NCBI GenBank assembly: GCA_036897625.1
Contig: JAYMTA010000449.1
Span: 1-28,548, forward strand
DNA: 28,548 bases
Direction of reading: 5' to 3'
Source of the DNA: Pelargonium cotyledonis
Taxonomy: Eukaryota; Streptophyta; Magnoliopsida; Geraniales; Geraniaceae
The position numbers were made by a program, and so were the translations under genes. Each line of letters starts with the position of its first letter. The stretch's first letter is position 1. Below are positions 1 through 11,039 of the stretch, piece by piece. Under the pieces are notes generated by a model. That model did not search any database. It saw nothing but the letters and a program-made list of their open reading frames with translations, and was not told the DNA's origin.

Positions 1-1064
1 CTCTTATTCCTCATTCATCACAACCTCATCTGTAACAACTTTACCCGTATCCATGGGAGATGCAACTTCCCAATGACTATTCTCATCCCTCAGCCATCTT
101 TCCCCAACAAAACCACCCGCTCTTCTACCCATAGCCCGAAGCCAAACCCCACAAGCCATTTCCGTGCCTACCCCAGTTGCTTGATCATTTCCTGGCATAC
201 CTGGTCGATGTGGCCCGTAATATCACAATAGAAACAGAAGTTCGGAAGCCGCTCATACCTGAAAATGATCCAGGACCATCCCTCCTCCCCACCACCGCCC
301 TCACTCTTCATCACCGTTTTACAGGAGCCATAACATCCAATTCCACCCGGATCCGAATATAAGATGTCCTGTTTCGGATAAAGCTACCTGGGTCCATCTA
401 GATAAACTTCCCAATATGATCTCCAATGGTTTTGCATACTCGTTCAGTACGGAAACCCTTTGGGAAATCATGCAACTGGATCCACATTCGTAGCATATTC
501 AACTCCACATTCGCCAGAATCTCCCATGGTTTCAACAAACAACAAATCAATGCATCATGATTGAAGGACCAAAGACCGCCCTCCACAACCCGTATAGCAT
601 TCGATTCATAGTAAAATTCAAAAATGAACCGCTGTTCAATTCTCGCTAGTCCGTCATCCACTGCCTCATCTACTCTTATTTGCGCCGCTGGCTTCCACAC
701 CGACGCCATTTGATGTGTCATCACATCAAAATTGATGACCGATTGAGTCAGGAACCTACCCACCACATGCCATTTCCGCACTCCATCCTCCTCCACGCCG
801 TCCGTCGGGACCTCCAGTACCACTCCTCCCATCTCCTCATTTCTGATGCCCAACAATGCTATACCTCGAACCAGATCTGACTTCGAACCTACCATTTCTG
901 ATCTCACTGGTTTGAAGCTTGCACAAGACGTATCTACCTACTCGCCCTTCGCCGTTCCCTCTCGTTGAAATAGACTTATACTCGCCGCCTCCCCTGATCT
1001 CGTTCACCGCTGCTACTAGCAAAGCCGCAGCCTCCACTAAATGACCCGCCACAAAAAACCACAA
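1..1064 (-). mobile_element. Degenerate LINE, ORF1 5' portion
   Basis: Minus-strand translation at 907-398 gives a DUF4283-like domain typical of ORF1 in plant L1-type LINEs (WHVVGRFLTQ, LWSFNHDALI, WIQLHDFPKGF, IGDHIGKF). Further on, around 245-198, is a CCHC zinc knuckle of the form CX2CX4HX4C (CFYC, then GH, then C), preceded by the usual RLPNF. The coding frame is interrupted: the DUF4283 frame meets a stop near 398, the zinc knuckle lies in another frame, and the N-terminal part (1064-837) is in a third. It is therefore a dead copy. The 5' end faces right, ending at about 1064, and the endonuclease and reverse transcriptase parts would lie left of the window. No target-site duplication could be judged with one end missing. 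Confidence 0.8.
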
Positions 1065-3320
1065 CCCTAAATGCTACACAGGATCATAATAGACCACTCT
1101 ATTAGTTTATTTTGGTTCACCATATTGTCTTCTAATTAAATGCTATGATATGGAGACAATTCATGACTAAAAAAAATGGTCCCATATATAATTAGAATTT
1201 TCTTATAAGAAAATAAAGGTTGATTCCAGACATATTTATATGTATGCTCTCTCACGCGCTCAACTTTTTTATTGGGGAACTTTACAGCAAATAGACGCTG
1301 TGTCAGTGGGTCCCACAACCGGGTATAGCCTAATTTGGGGTGCGCGTGAGATCTCTGCGTATGGGTTTGGAGTGAGTCCGTGAACAGGTGCAAAACACGT
1401 TTTGGCGCGTCAACGACACCTTGGTTTCACACACAAATCTTATGACGTGCGAGGAGAGAAATATATATGGATTTTGTCTATTACAATAATTTTCAAATTA
1501 AGATCTCAAGATTAAATATTATTATCATAATTCTTCTCATTGTCACATGCCAATTGTGGGACGACACGTTATCATCTGTGAGTATAAATATTTCATTTTT
1601 GATTTATTTCAACACTCGTAATATTTTTTTTTGATTTTTTCTAAAATTCGAGGATCTCAATTCTCATGTAATCAAGAACCGCAAATTCTCTGAATCAAAG
1701 AGTCACATCAGCAGTTATTCACATTGGCAAGTGACTACATCTCATATTAGTTGTTTGCTTTTGTGAATAGTGATCACTCAAAAAAAGTCATAAAATGCTC
1801 AACGGCAATATCAATGGATTAATTTATGCTTGCCCTTTGTAACTTTGTTTTCTATTACTGTGGTTTTATCTTATTCGTGTAATGCATGGTCGCGTGCATA
1901 AGTACAAAATATTTTGAGTCGTGTTAGATATTTTTATATCATTTATTATATTTTAAAAATATCAACGTACATAAAAGTGAGTGAACAAATAAAAGAAATA
2001 CAAAACTCAAATTTCTACTTCATTTATTTTGTGCGAGACTTTCACATGGTTGACAACAAGCTAACCAAAATTTATATTGTACTCATATCGAGTCACAACC
2101 CGAACTAACACTCATAATAAGAATATATAAGCTAATCACATTCGAGCAGGGAATAACCACGTTAAACTCGAAGTTGAAACTTCAGGCAAATCTGTGACAA
2201 CTCTCTAGAGTCATGGGGAAGAGTAGTTTATATACCATTTTTTTCTAAACAAAAAAATGATTATGGAATAAAACATGTACATGGGTGAGAGAGAGAGATT
2301 GTTAGATGCAATCTCAGCCGTTGGATTGGGCTGAGGGCATCAGTAAAGAAAGACGTAGAAGTCAGCATCAGCGCCTTGATAGACGGAGTCAAATGAGGAC
2401 TCAAATTGAAGAGTGAGTCAACTCTGATATGTTATATTGGGACTTGTTCATAATTACAGATAAAGGTGGGGTTGATTTTGTGATTTTTTTGTGGGAAACT
2501 TAAATGGTTACTTTCACAGATGATAGTGGCTTAGTTGGAGACTCATCCTGCGTGAGTAAGTAAAATGCTTGCGTTTTATCTCTGCTCAAAACATTTATGG
2601 GAAGAAAGGTAATTTTTAATTATGATTTACTCTTAAATGAGTATTACTTTGAATGCAATAAAATGACTTAAATGTGTCAACCACAAGTTTGTGTGCTCGC
2701 TCAGAAACCACATTGTTTATTCAGTCAACAATTAAAAAGGATGTTAGATTTATGTGTTGTTGGTGCATGCTTGTTCTTCGAGAACGATGTATTAGTTTAA
2801 GTGCGGTAAGACGACGAAAAAGTGTCAACCGCGAGTTTATGGATCCGCTCAGAAACCTCATAGTTTAAACCGAAAAAAATGGTTACTTTCAATCAAAAAT
2901 TTAAATTTCTATTATTTGAAAAATGTTAAATTTATGTGTTGTTGGTGCATGCTTGTTCTTCGAGACCCATGTATTTGTTTACAAAAACTACCACCAATAT
3001 TCACACCAAATTCACTGATCAAACCAATGAATGTTCATAGACAGGACACCAAAAAAATAGTTAGAATTTTTAACTTCAGTTTTGATCATCTCTGGCCAAT
3101 CCAATATATTTACCTTATACTCGATTTTGAATTCAATCATGTCAGCTCAAACTTACATTTGAGCCGATTCAACAAACATGCGGTGACCAAAGCATATTGG
3201 GCCATTTAACAAACATGGGGTGACCAAAGCATGTTGGGCCGAACGATTTAAGTTTTTTGGATTCCATACGAGATCTCAGGTTTGGGCAGCAAGGGTGGAA
3301 TTATGGGTTCAAGAGAAGAG
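1065..3320. other. Intergenic, AT-rich, no gene seen
   Basis: No open frame here looks like a known protein; those of 60-97 codons have no recognisable motif. The segment contains diverged direct repeats: 2674-2720 resembles 2822-2867, and 2741-2793 resembles 2921-2975. A 35-bp unit containing GGTGACCAAAGCAT occurs twice at about 3175-3240. These look like remains of old insertions that cannot be assigned. Confidence 0.5.
2674..2977. repeat. Two interleaved diverged direct repeats
   Basis: A block starting GTGTCAACC and containing CGCTCAGAAACC occurs at 2674-2720 and again at 2822-2867. A second block containing TTATGTGTTGTTGGTGCATG and TTGTTCTTCGAGA occurs at 2741-2793 and 2921-2975. The order A-B-A-B suggests an old duplication of a unit of roughly 150-180 bp. 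Confidence 0.65.
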
Positions 3321-3321
3321 G

Positions 3322-3719
3322 AAATCTAACCCAAACACAACGACGCTGACCCGATGGGCAGAGAACGGGAAGTAAAAAGTCCTGACCGGGGCATAGGGGC
3401 AAAACCCGCTCCATTGCCATCCCTAGATGACTATGGAGGGTTAGTGCCAGAGACTCCCAAGCCATTCTCGTATATAAGAAGTATTGAAACCAAAACTCAA
3501 ACCCAATGATAAATAGCGTGACCCAAACTCATGGTGATGATAAAACAAATCTAACCCAAACTCAACGACGTTCACCCGAAGGGCAGAAAACTGGAAGTAA
3601 GAAGTCCTGACTGGGGCATAGGAGCAAAACCCGCTCCATTGCCATCCCTAGGTGACGATGGCGGGTAAGTGCCAGAGGCTCCCAAGTCATTCTCGTATAT
3701 GAGAAGTATTGAAACCAAA
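3322..3719. repeat. Direct duplication, about 224 bp period
   Basis: Two copies of a block of about 175 bp, at 3322-3496 and 3546-3719, start at AAATCTAACCCAAAC and end at GTATTGAAACCAAA. They differ at scattered positions and are separated by a diverged spacer. Inside each copy is CCATTGCCATCCCTAG preceded by a G/C-rich tract, which resembles the terminal sequence of plant hAT-type MITEs. The duplicated unit may thus carry one MITE end. Confidence 0.75.
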
Positions 3720-3747
3720 GCGTGCACCATTGACAACGCTATTAATT

Positions 3748-3753
3748 TTTATT
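3748..3753 (-). terminator. Candidate poly(A) signal of the pfkB gene
   Basis: AATAAA on the minus strand about 195 bp downstream of the pfkB stop codon. Placement is plausible for a plant 3' UTR, but plant signals are degenerate, so this is tentative. Confidence 0.3.
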
Positions 3754-3947
3754 CATGACAAAAAAAGAAATAATAATTACAGGGTAAAAATGTCGTTTGA
3801 ACAACATTCATCGAGGTTGATCAGAGTAAATATTTATAACAATAACATATCAGAGCTGGCAAAGTAGAAGTCAAGCACCTTTTAGCTGGGATGCTGAATT
3901 TCACCACTTTTACTGATTTTCCAGAGACGGGATCTCCATTTCGGTTT

Positions 3948-6900
3948 CTAACACAAAAGGGATGCAATGCGTGGATCTGTGCGTCGTGGGAGTCCAGTTC
4001 GAGCGCCCAAAGCTCTACAGCCGGCAGCTGCCTGAAATCAGCGGCAATGGATTAAAAACAAAGTTGTGACGTGTTTAACTGGCTTGTTGAAATGGATTTA
4101 CTTACCACTTGAGCAGCAAATGGCAACATTTTCTCAGGCGGCATGTTGGCGCAGATAGCTATACAAGTAAAATGAAGAAGATCATTAGCTTATTGAGGTC
4201 GTGAACCACAAGCAAAAGTAACATGGATCAAGTTACTAGTTAACTTTATAGACTGATGAAACTAAGGAAGACTTCGAAAATCATTTCAGATAATACATGC
4301 TAATGAAAATACAACAGTTTCCTGTGAATATATGAGGAGTACGAAAATTTTCAGCTTCTTTATATAATTGAGGTATTGTGATATAATCTACTAGGAGACG
4401 CCTTGACCAGGTATAGTTGGATCAGCTCACATGAGACACTATGACCCACATTTAGAGGTGGCAATTTCGGATTTTGGATTTCAGATTGGGTTATTTCGGT
4501 TTTGAATCCAAATCGCCAGCTCTAATTGAAATTAGGAAACTGACCAATGTGTTAGAACTTGCAATTCAATTTTTGGTTTGGATTTCTTCTAGGTCGGGTT
4601 GAAAAAGGCCAAGTGTGGGTTTGTGTGACCTGAGCCGTAATTTATCCATGGCAAACCCGACCCAAAATGTGAATTGGAATTTGGATGTCCAGGATTCGGA
4701 TCCATATTGCCAGCTCTCATTGTATTTGTATATCTAAACATCTAATATTTTACGCAGTCATTAAATTGCTAATAAAAACCTTTGCAGTTTGACATAATGT
4801 TCAATGTGAAAATTGAATAAATTTCACGAATATAAAAGAAACACTAAAACTCTAAAAGGGATCACACTACATGGGTAACACGGAACATTGTAAGACAAGC
4901 ACACAAGCACATGCAGGCACAACAAGTCTATAGAAAATTAAGTATTGGTAGAATATGCAAACAATAACATACCGTAAAGAACTGCTCCAACAAATGCATC
5001 TCCGGCACCAGTAGTATCGATAAGCTTTGATGGAGGAACCTTCTCAGCTGTCCCCAAAAATAACCTCCCACTCACTGTTCCAATACCATTTGCACTCAAT
5101 TTTGTTACAACCTATGAAGAAGGAAAAGCAAAAGATGCAATATTATCAAATGCAAACATGATCCCACTTTCTTCTCCACATGAGTTTTACTAACAAACAA
5201 TGAAACATTATCCACTTTTTTTAGGATCCAAAATCATATACCGAAAGATAAAATATCAATTTTATGGTTGCCATGACAGAATATTACCGATGAAATGCAT
5301 GTGGGGGTGGCACTACTTTCATCCTTTTTCTGCTTTAGCGATTCTACTAAGCTGTCCACATCCACTGCTTCTGATTCAGGACCTTCTGCCAAAAATAGAT
5401 TAAGAAAAATAAAATTGTCCTGGACCAAATTTACAGGAATTTTGGAATGAAGATCGGACTGGTTACTGTTCAGTCATGGACCAGACGACCAGACGTCCAG
5501 ACTGGACCGAATCAAATTGAAACTTACATGTTAGTATTTTTTTGGAAAAAGATTAAAACTGTAGAATTGAATGAGAAATAAAAGAAAAATTGGATCTAAG
5601 TAATAAAAAATAATTCGGTCCAGACTAAAGACTTTCACAAAGGCTGGTCAGGTCCAAAAAATTAGTCTGGACCCAATTGTGAACATCCCTAATTCTGTAT
5701 TTTTAAACCACAATTTCCAACCAACATGCTTGCTTCCTTCACAAATGTAAGGAGTTGAGCAATCACACACTTACCATTTATACTTCTCTCAAGCATTATG
5801 CATCCATCTCCACCCAAGGTCACAATAACAAACTTGATATTTGGCAATCTCAAAAGCATGGAAACAAGTGCACTTGGAACAGTTGGCGCTTCTGTCCATT
5901 CCTGTCAGACAAGAATTCCATTTGCTAAGAAGCTAAACATAAGGCAGCAGCATGGAAGAACATTATGTACGTCACTCAAAGCCAAAACTTTCAAGAACCA
6001 GTTTGAATATAAAGAACAAGAAGGGACCAAACAAAACAAAAATGAAAACAGAGAACAGGTATATGTTAGCATTTATGGTCCATATGTGTAGGGGTGTGCA
6101 TCTGACTGGAACCGGACCAAATGGAAAGATTTCAAGTAAATATTACATTTTAAAGAGAACAATTAGGAAAAAAAATAATAATAAAAGGTTATAATTGGAG
6201 CGATCAACAATGAAGTAGATTGTTCAAAAGCTTATCAAAAAAAAAAAGTAGATTGTTCAAAAAGTGGGAAATTTTATTTTCACTAATAGACTAAATTAAA
6301 AAAAAAAATGATCTTGACCACACTTGACCAAACCAAATAATTTGACAATGGGCTGGTCTGAACACAGTCATGCACACCCCTGAATATGTGAAATTTTGCA
6401 GAGAATGGAATTCTCTGCATGCTATAGATTTTGTCAATTGCTTGAGGGTATTACAGGATATAGAGAATAGAATTTTCTAAACTATACCACTACGCACCAA
6501 TCTTGCCCTTTTCATGGTTTCTCTGTTCATACCAAACAAATGAAGTAAAACTCAGAACTAGTTTACCAAACAACATTTGGCTTGCCTGTGGAAAGTTTGA
6601 TGAACAGACAACATAAGTGGCAAGATTCAGAAGATCATCCAGCCCTTCCCTTTTCCTTTCTGCATCAACTAACATAGGTATGCTCTTGCGAGATGCCTGT
6701 ACTGGAGAAGTCCAACACAGAATGCTATAAAATACTTACCATTATATGATATATATTTTCTTTATAAGTTTTCAGTGTGCAGGCAGATCAAGAAATATAC
6801 AAGGAACAGCAATCTTAAAGCAAAGCAATATATATGCAGCATAGATACTGCAGATACGAATTATGATCTTGGGGCCTGGTAAATTATATTTCTGTAATTC

Positions 6901-9808
6901 CTCAATAAGGCTCATGTATTAGACCAATATTATTCTTCATCATGTAAATACTTTAACTTCAGTTATATGAGTTGGCAACATGGCATTCTTCTATGGAAAT
7001 TAAATCCAAAAATAAACATGACTGAAAAGCTTAAGTTTACATCAGAATAAATGCCATATTGAATTCCCACCCATATAGTCATAACCAATAAAAATTGAAC
7101 AGCAATTTGTGAATGTTTAAGCAACCAATGATCAATAATATAATGTATAAGATAAAATGATGAAACAAATGATCATGTTCTTCTTTCACATATTTGCAGC
7201 AAGATTATCAACCCTCTATTAACCCTACCTCAGATTGAGAATTTAATGGAGCCAAAAACCCAGGGAATTATGCACTTAATTTGAAGTAACATATGATAAT
7301 AATTACCTCTCGAGCAACAACTAAAGCAGTGTCATACAACCTTACATCAGAATAGAAAACTCTCGCCCCTTCCAATGCAGATAACAGATTTTTCTGGGAA
7401 AGATCCTCAGGGGTCATGGGAGGATATCCTGGGGTATGAATACAAGTTCGAGTTTTCCTGTAAATAATTTCAATCATTAAAATCAAGCGCGTGTGTGAAG
7501 AGAGTACAGAGTAAGAAAAGGCACTCACGTTTGGTCATCAACAATGACATAGGTAAATGGTGAATTACCATCCTCAGCGACCTGGAACCAAGACAACCTG
7601 AGTAAAGACGTGATAAAGTACAAGAATGACTGGAGGGATTTGGCTGGGGATTGAACAATAAATGCTAACCTATTTAACCAAGAAAATAAATATCGCTCTT
7701 TACTAAATTTGTTTGTCCCAAATTAAGTGTCCACTTTCCATTTTAGTAGGCGAATTTTACATGAATTACCAAAAATATCTTTAGAAAGTTAGTTCAAATC
7801 AATTGAGCTTGTTAGAGAAAAGGCCCATGGGAAAAATCAAGCACTAATTATATTATCATTACTTTTTTTTGCAAAAAAGACAAACAAGAGATCAGTATTT
7901 ATTTTGGGATGGGGGTGTAAATAAATTAATAAATAGATAGATGAAGTAATAAACATGATAAAGTAAAATAAAACAAAGGCAGATAATGTGTGAACATATC
8001 TCTTTAATTTTAGGTATTTCAATTATCCTAACAGAACAGATCTAAATTCACATCAGAACCAAAAGCCACAAGTAACAGTTGAAGCAATATAACCGCAATC
8101 AAATAATTTCAAAGGATATTTAGTAGGGTACCATATGTTAAGCTTACCACCATAAAAGAAGTATCTACACCGTCACTTTCTAGCTCCTCCAATATACCTC
8201 TTCCTTGAGTGTCATCAGCAACCTATTTTCACAATGCAGGCAAATTAAGATACCTATGATGGTAATTCTATGAACAGTTATGCAGCAGACTCTTTTCTTA
8301 ACCCACTTTCCCCAAAATAGACAAGTTGAATCAGAACAAATAGAAAGTTAAAGACCTTAGAAATTATCCTCGGATTCAACCCTAACCGTGCCGCACAAGT
8401 TAAAGCATTCCCCACATTTCCACCTCCTTGAACCTGAGAAAGCAATTCAACTCAGAATCAATTCAATCTCCTAGCCTGCATCACCTGTAAGTATATCCTT
8501 ATATAATCATACAGGCCATGCTTAATGCTTGCAAGCTGTCAAACCAACCATAAAGGCGTGTCTCAACTCAAATCAAAAATTAAACTGAGCAAATCGCAAA
8601 ATGTGATAAAAGACTCAGGTAAATTGAAGAAGTCGCTAAACCTAAACACAGACAGGTCAATGGAGAAACATGAAGAAAATCAAATGACATGCAAGACCTC
8701 CAAATATAACTGCCTCCAATGCACTTGACTTTTTGAATTGATTCTATAATATCGTCTCAAGTACAAGCACTTTCAGTAAATATTACAAAGCATCATGTCT
8801 CGAATGGTATTAATGGAACCGAATTCCTTTCAATCCAAGTCAGTGTCAACCAGGTGAAATCAGTCACATGTGAGCTGCCACAAAACTCAAACACGAAAAC
8901 CCAATTCACTATTGAAGACAACCCAGCAGAAAAATGAGCCAAGCAGAGAGAGAGAGGGAACCAGGTCAACTGAGAAACATGAAGTTCATCACATGACATG
9001 CAAGTCCTCCAAGTGAAACAGCACCAAACTATTCACTTGACTTCTCAAATTGACTCTACCATGTTGTCTCATCACTCTCATGTATAGGCACTTCCAATAA
9101 AAATTACAAAGTATCATGTGTCAAATGCAATGAGTTCGATTCTTTCTCATTCAAGTCAACAGATGAGTCAACCAGGCTACACTAGTCACTTTAGACGCTG
9201 CCATAACAATAGATATAAGTCCAAATAAAATTGCATCCAACTATTCACTTGACTTTACGAATTGGCTCTATAATGTTTTCTCAAGTACAAGCACTTTCAA
9301 TGAAAATTACAAAGCATCATGTCTCAAATGCAATTAGCTCAACTAAATTCTTTCTTATTCAAGTTAATAAAACAAGTCAACCAGGTGAGACCAGTCACTA
9401 GTGAGCTGCAACAAAATTCACTATTTGAAGACAGCTCAAAAGAAGGATTAACCAAATAAACAGAAATCAGGCATTGGATAACACACACACACACACACAC
9501 AGAACGAGAGAGTACCTTCAAGCTAGTGCTTCTGATCTTGTCGTTAGGCTTAGGATAAGAAGCCACAGCAGCTAGAAAATCCAACCCCACACCACCACAA
9601 CCTACCTGAACACAAACACGAATTCAAAAACAACAGCACAAATTCAGATAATACGACAAATAATCTGGCTTTTCGGTCAATCCAGTACATCAATCTCACT
9701 CGCATCAGTAAAAAAACTCCAAAACAATAATAATAAAAAAAGATGAACAGAAACGGAACTCACGACGATGCGATCCTCGGGAAGAGGAGGGAGCGAATCT
9801 GCCGACAT
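3948..9808 (-). CDS. pfkB-family carbohydrate kinase, complete, 12 exons, 367 aa
   Basis: Predicted sugar kinase of the ribokinase/pfkB fold, which phosphorylates a sugar or sugar-like alcohol with ATP; the substrate is not readable. Exons, from the start codon: 9808-9764, 9605-9516, 8433-8356, 8222-8148, 7581-7529, 7457-7307, 6696-6586, 5901-5775, 5385-5288, 5111-4973, 4158-4106, 4031-3948; all joins keep phase. The glycine-rich substrate motif GGGNVGNAL is at residues 48-56. The nucleotide motif VTLGGDGC lies in exon 8. The pfkB signature IDTTGAGDAFVGA is at 307-319, with catalytic Asp314. The C-terminus is ARTGLP...RIASLLC. It closely resembles the plant family I recall as Arabidopsis At4g28706. 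The start MSADSLPPLPEDRIV fits the usual N-terminus, but an upstream in-frame extension is possible. Intron 7 uses a GC donor. Introns 2, 4, 7, 8 and 10 carry repeats or MITEs. Confidence 0.92.
4453..4718. mobile_element. Diverged hAT-like MITE in pfkB intron 10
   Basis: The ends are imperfect inverted repeats: the left reads TAGAGGTGGCAAT and the right ends ATTGCCAGCTCT. The inside holds sequence related to its own ends (GCCAGCTCT again near 4514) and motifs such as GGGTT/AACCCGACCC common in such elements. No clear 8-bp target duplication remains, so this is an old or rearranged copy. Confidence 0.5.
5440..5691. mobile_element. hAT-like MITE copy C in pfkB intron 8, diverged
   Basis: The segment has the same internal composition as the copies at 6089-6382 and 13459-13806: GACCAGAC and CCAGACTGGACCGAA near the left side, GGTCCAGAC, GGCTGGTC and AGTCTGGACCCAA near the right, and an end reading GAACATCCCTA. 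The left terminal bases and the target duplication are not recognisable, so boundaries are approximate. It is the most eroded of the three copies. Confidence 0.55.
6089..6382. mobile_element. hAT-like MITE copy B in pfkB intron 7 (294 bp)
   Basis: Terminal inverted repeats are TAGGGGTGTGCAT at the left and ATGCACACCCCTG at the right. The element is flanked by CATATGTG (6081-6088) and AATATGTG (6383-6390), a 7-of-8 match to an 8-bp target-site duplication as made by hAT transposases. The inside has no coding capacity. It belongs to the same family as 13459-13806. The intron is otherwise spliceable with exon 7 and exon 8 intact. Confidence 0.75.
6583..6588 (-). other. Non-canonical GC splice donor of pfkB intron 7
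   Basis: Exon 7 ends CCACAG at 6586 and is followed by GCAAGC. Splicing here to GAATGGACAGAAGCG at 5901 preserves the frame and gives FPQEWTEAP, the expected family sequence. No GT nearby gives the same protein. GC-AG introns are a known minor class with strong surrounding consensus, as here. Confidence 0.75.
7690..7830. mobile_element. Decayed Stowaway-like MITE fragment in pfkB intron 4
   Basis: The core TTGTCCCAAATTAAGTGTCC and the following TTTTAGTAGG, CATGAATTACCAAAAATATC closely parallel the inside of the better preserved MITE at 15730-15971. Terminal repeats are not visible, so this is a partial or eroded relative with approximate ends. Confidence 0.5.
8660..9446. repeat. Three imperfect tandem repeats in pfkB intron 2
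   Basis: A unit recurs three times with the anchors CACTTGACTT (8722, 9034, 9246), TACAAAG/TATCATGT (8784, 9105, 9308) and GTCAACCAGG followed by CAGTCAC. Spacings are about 312-321 and 203-212 bp, so the units differ by indels. The left parts CATGACATGCAAGACCTCC and CATGACATGCAAGTCCTCC also match. The array fills most of the 1.1 kb intron and stops shortly before the exon 2 donor. Confidence 0.75.
9481..9500. repeat. (AC)10 microsatellite
   Basis: A pure AC repeat of 20 bases just inside pfkB intron 2, about 15 bases from the exon 2 donor. Confidence 0.9.
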
Positions 9809-9815
9809 TTTGACT

Positions 9816-10093
9816 CTGAAATAAGATCAACGCAATCTTCAGCCAATAATATACACAGATAAAATTGAAGAAAGAGGCATTAATTGAAAGGATAGAGAGA
9901 GGAGAGGAGGTAGGCCATAGGCGTTACGTTGGAGTGATAGAGACCTGAGTGTAGGCGACCGACTGGAACCTGTAGTTGCAGAGAAGCTCTGGAGAGTTCT
10001 GGAAAACGGTGGAGAGTAGAGAAATGTGGCATTGGCGTGATGCGAGCAGCACAGCGAAGAAGGTGAGGTGGAGGAGGAGACGGAGAAGAGCAT
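9816..10093 (-). other. Possible alternative 5' exon and intron of the pfkB gene
   Basis: A strong acceptor (TTATTTCAG, ending at 9816) lies 7 bases upstream of the proposed start codon, so the 5' leader is probably spliced. Two donors are possible. Donor GTCTCT at 9944 would join an upstream frame starting at 10093 (MLFSVSSSTSPSSLCC) in frame to MSADS, adding 52 residues rich in Ser and Thr with few acidic residues, like a plastid transit peptide. Donor GTAACG at 9927 would give a purely non-coding leader relative to that start. Which is used cannot be read from the sequence. Confidence 0.35.
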
Positions 10094-10269
10094 CTTTTTC
10101 TCTGGATTTCGAGGCTCGCACGAACTCACACGTGTGAGGAATCTTGAAGAAGAAGCAGAGAGAGAGATGGTTTGGTTGACGGTTGGGCCCTTGTGGTGGG
10201 AACGAACCAAGACGAGGAGACACAATAGTAGAGGTGTTTGGAAACTGGGTTGATCGTGTACCGCTCCGG

Positions 10270-10277
10270 TTTATATA
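10270..10277 (-). promoter_or_regulatory. TATA box of the pfkB gene
   Basis: TATATAAA on the minus strand, about 460 bases upstream of the MSADS start codon. It would place transcription start near 10240, giving room for the leader exon and intron described above. Confidence 0.55.
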
Positions 10278-10319
10278 TTTGTTCTGCTTGTGGTCAAACC
10301 AACGCAACTCCTTGTGAAC

Positions 10320-10432
10320 AATTTTAGCACTCCACCTCTCCGTGCATGTGTTGAGCAGAAACCGAACGCAAACGTTATTTCCATTCACGCAGCATGTGTT
10401 GTCACTTGTGCCACTATGTTTGAGTAACAATT
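10320..10432 (-). mobile_element. tRNA-derived SINE, copy 1
   Basis: On the minus strand the head reads ATAGTGGCACAAGTGAC, resembling a tRNA A box, and GCGTTCGGTTTC about 45 bases on resembles a B box. It then continues GCTCAACACATG. The copy at 26110-26225 aligns over the whole length. No clear poly(A/T) tail or target duplication was found. It is non-coding and sits just upstream of the pfkB TATA box. Confidence 0.6.
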
Positions 10433-10433
10433 T

Positions 10434-10997
10434 TATTTTATTTTCTTGAAGTAAATATATGTTTTATTTTCTAGAAAATTTGCTTGATTGTCAAGTTTCA
10501 AGACATTGTAATCTCATGCTCGTTTCTTTTGCACCTAACCCACCCCACGTCCGTTTCAATTAGGGCACTTTGGGATCCATCGAGTTTAAATCAAATTGTC
10601 ATCCGTATATTTTCTTAATAACTTAGACTTAAATCAAAAACAATAATTGGCACTAACCCTTCAAATTAAAGGTCATTCTTGTTTGTCAAAAGGTAAACCA
10701 TACAATTTGAATTCAAACCTGCGGGTATCTAAAATTTAATACGATCTGAATGAAAGCAAACCCCCTTTCAATTAGGATTTGGACTCGTTTTTACCGATAT
10801 GAACCCAAACAATTCAACCCAAATTATATATATATAAGATGATGAACCTAAACCAAATACTATTTGGCTTAGGCTAAGCCGCCAATAAGAGCGTGACTCC
10901 TCATTAAAAATAAAAGAATTCAGCGGATCGCTTCGCTCCCACAAATTCATGAGGTGGGTAATATCAGATGAGGTGTCATTCCCTCATGATCTTGACT

Positions 10998-11039
<42 letters not shown>

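Noticed and set aside
2674-3209. Two plus-strand open frames sharing a peptide with FMCCWCMLVLR
   Set aside because: The shared peptide merely reflects the duplicated DNA block; no known domain and no conserved start or splice context.
8660-9446. CRISPR-like array
   Set aside because: Units are long, diverged and unequally spaced, in a plant intron; this is an ordinary tandem repeat.
9839-10225. 128-codon minus-strand open frame upstream of the sugar kinase start
   Set aside because: It has no domain as a separate protein and overlaps the leader exon and its intron; only the part from 10093 is discussed, as a possible presequence.
9924-10430. 168-codon minus-strand open frame
   Set aside because: Its start codon lies upstream of the TATA box and inside the SINE; downstream of the TATA box it has no Met. 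Although splicing at 9927 would join it in frame to the kinase, no start is available.
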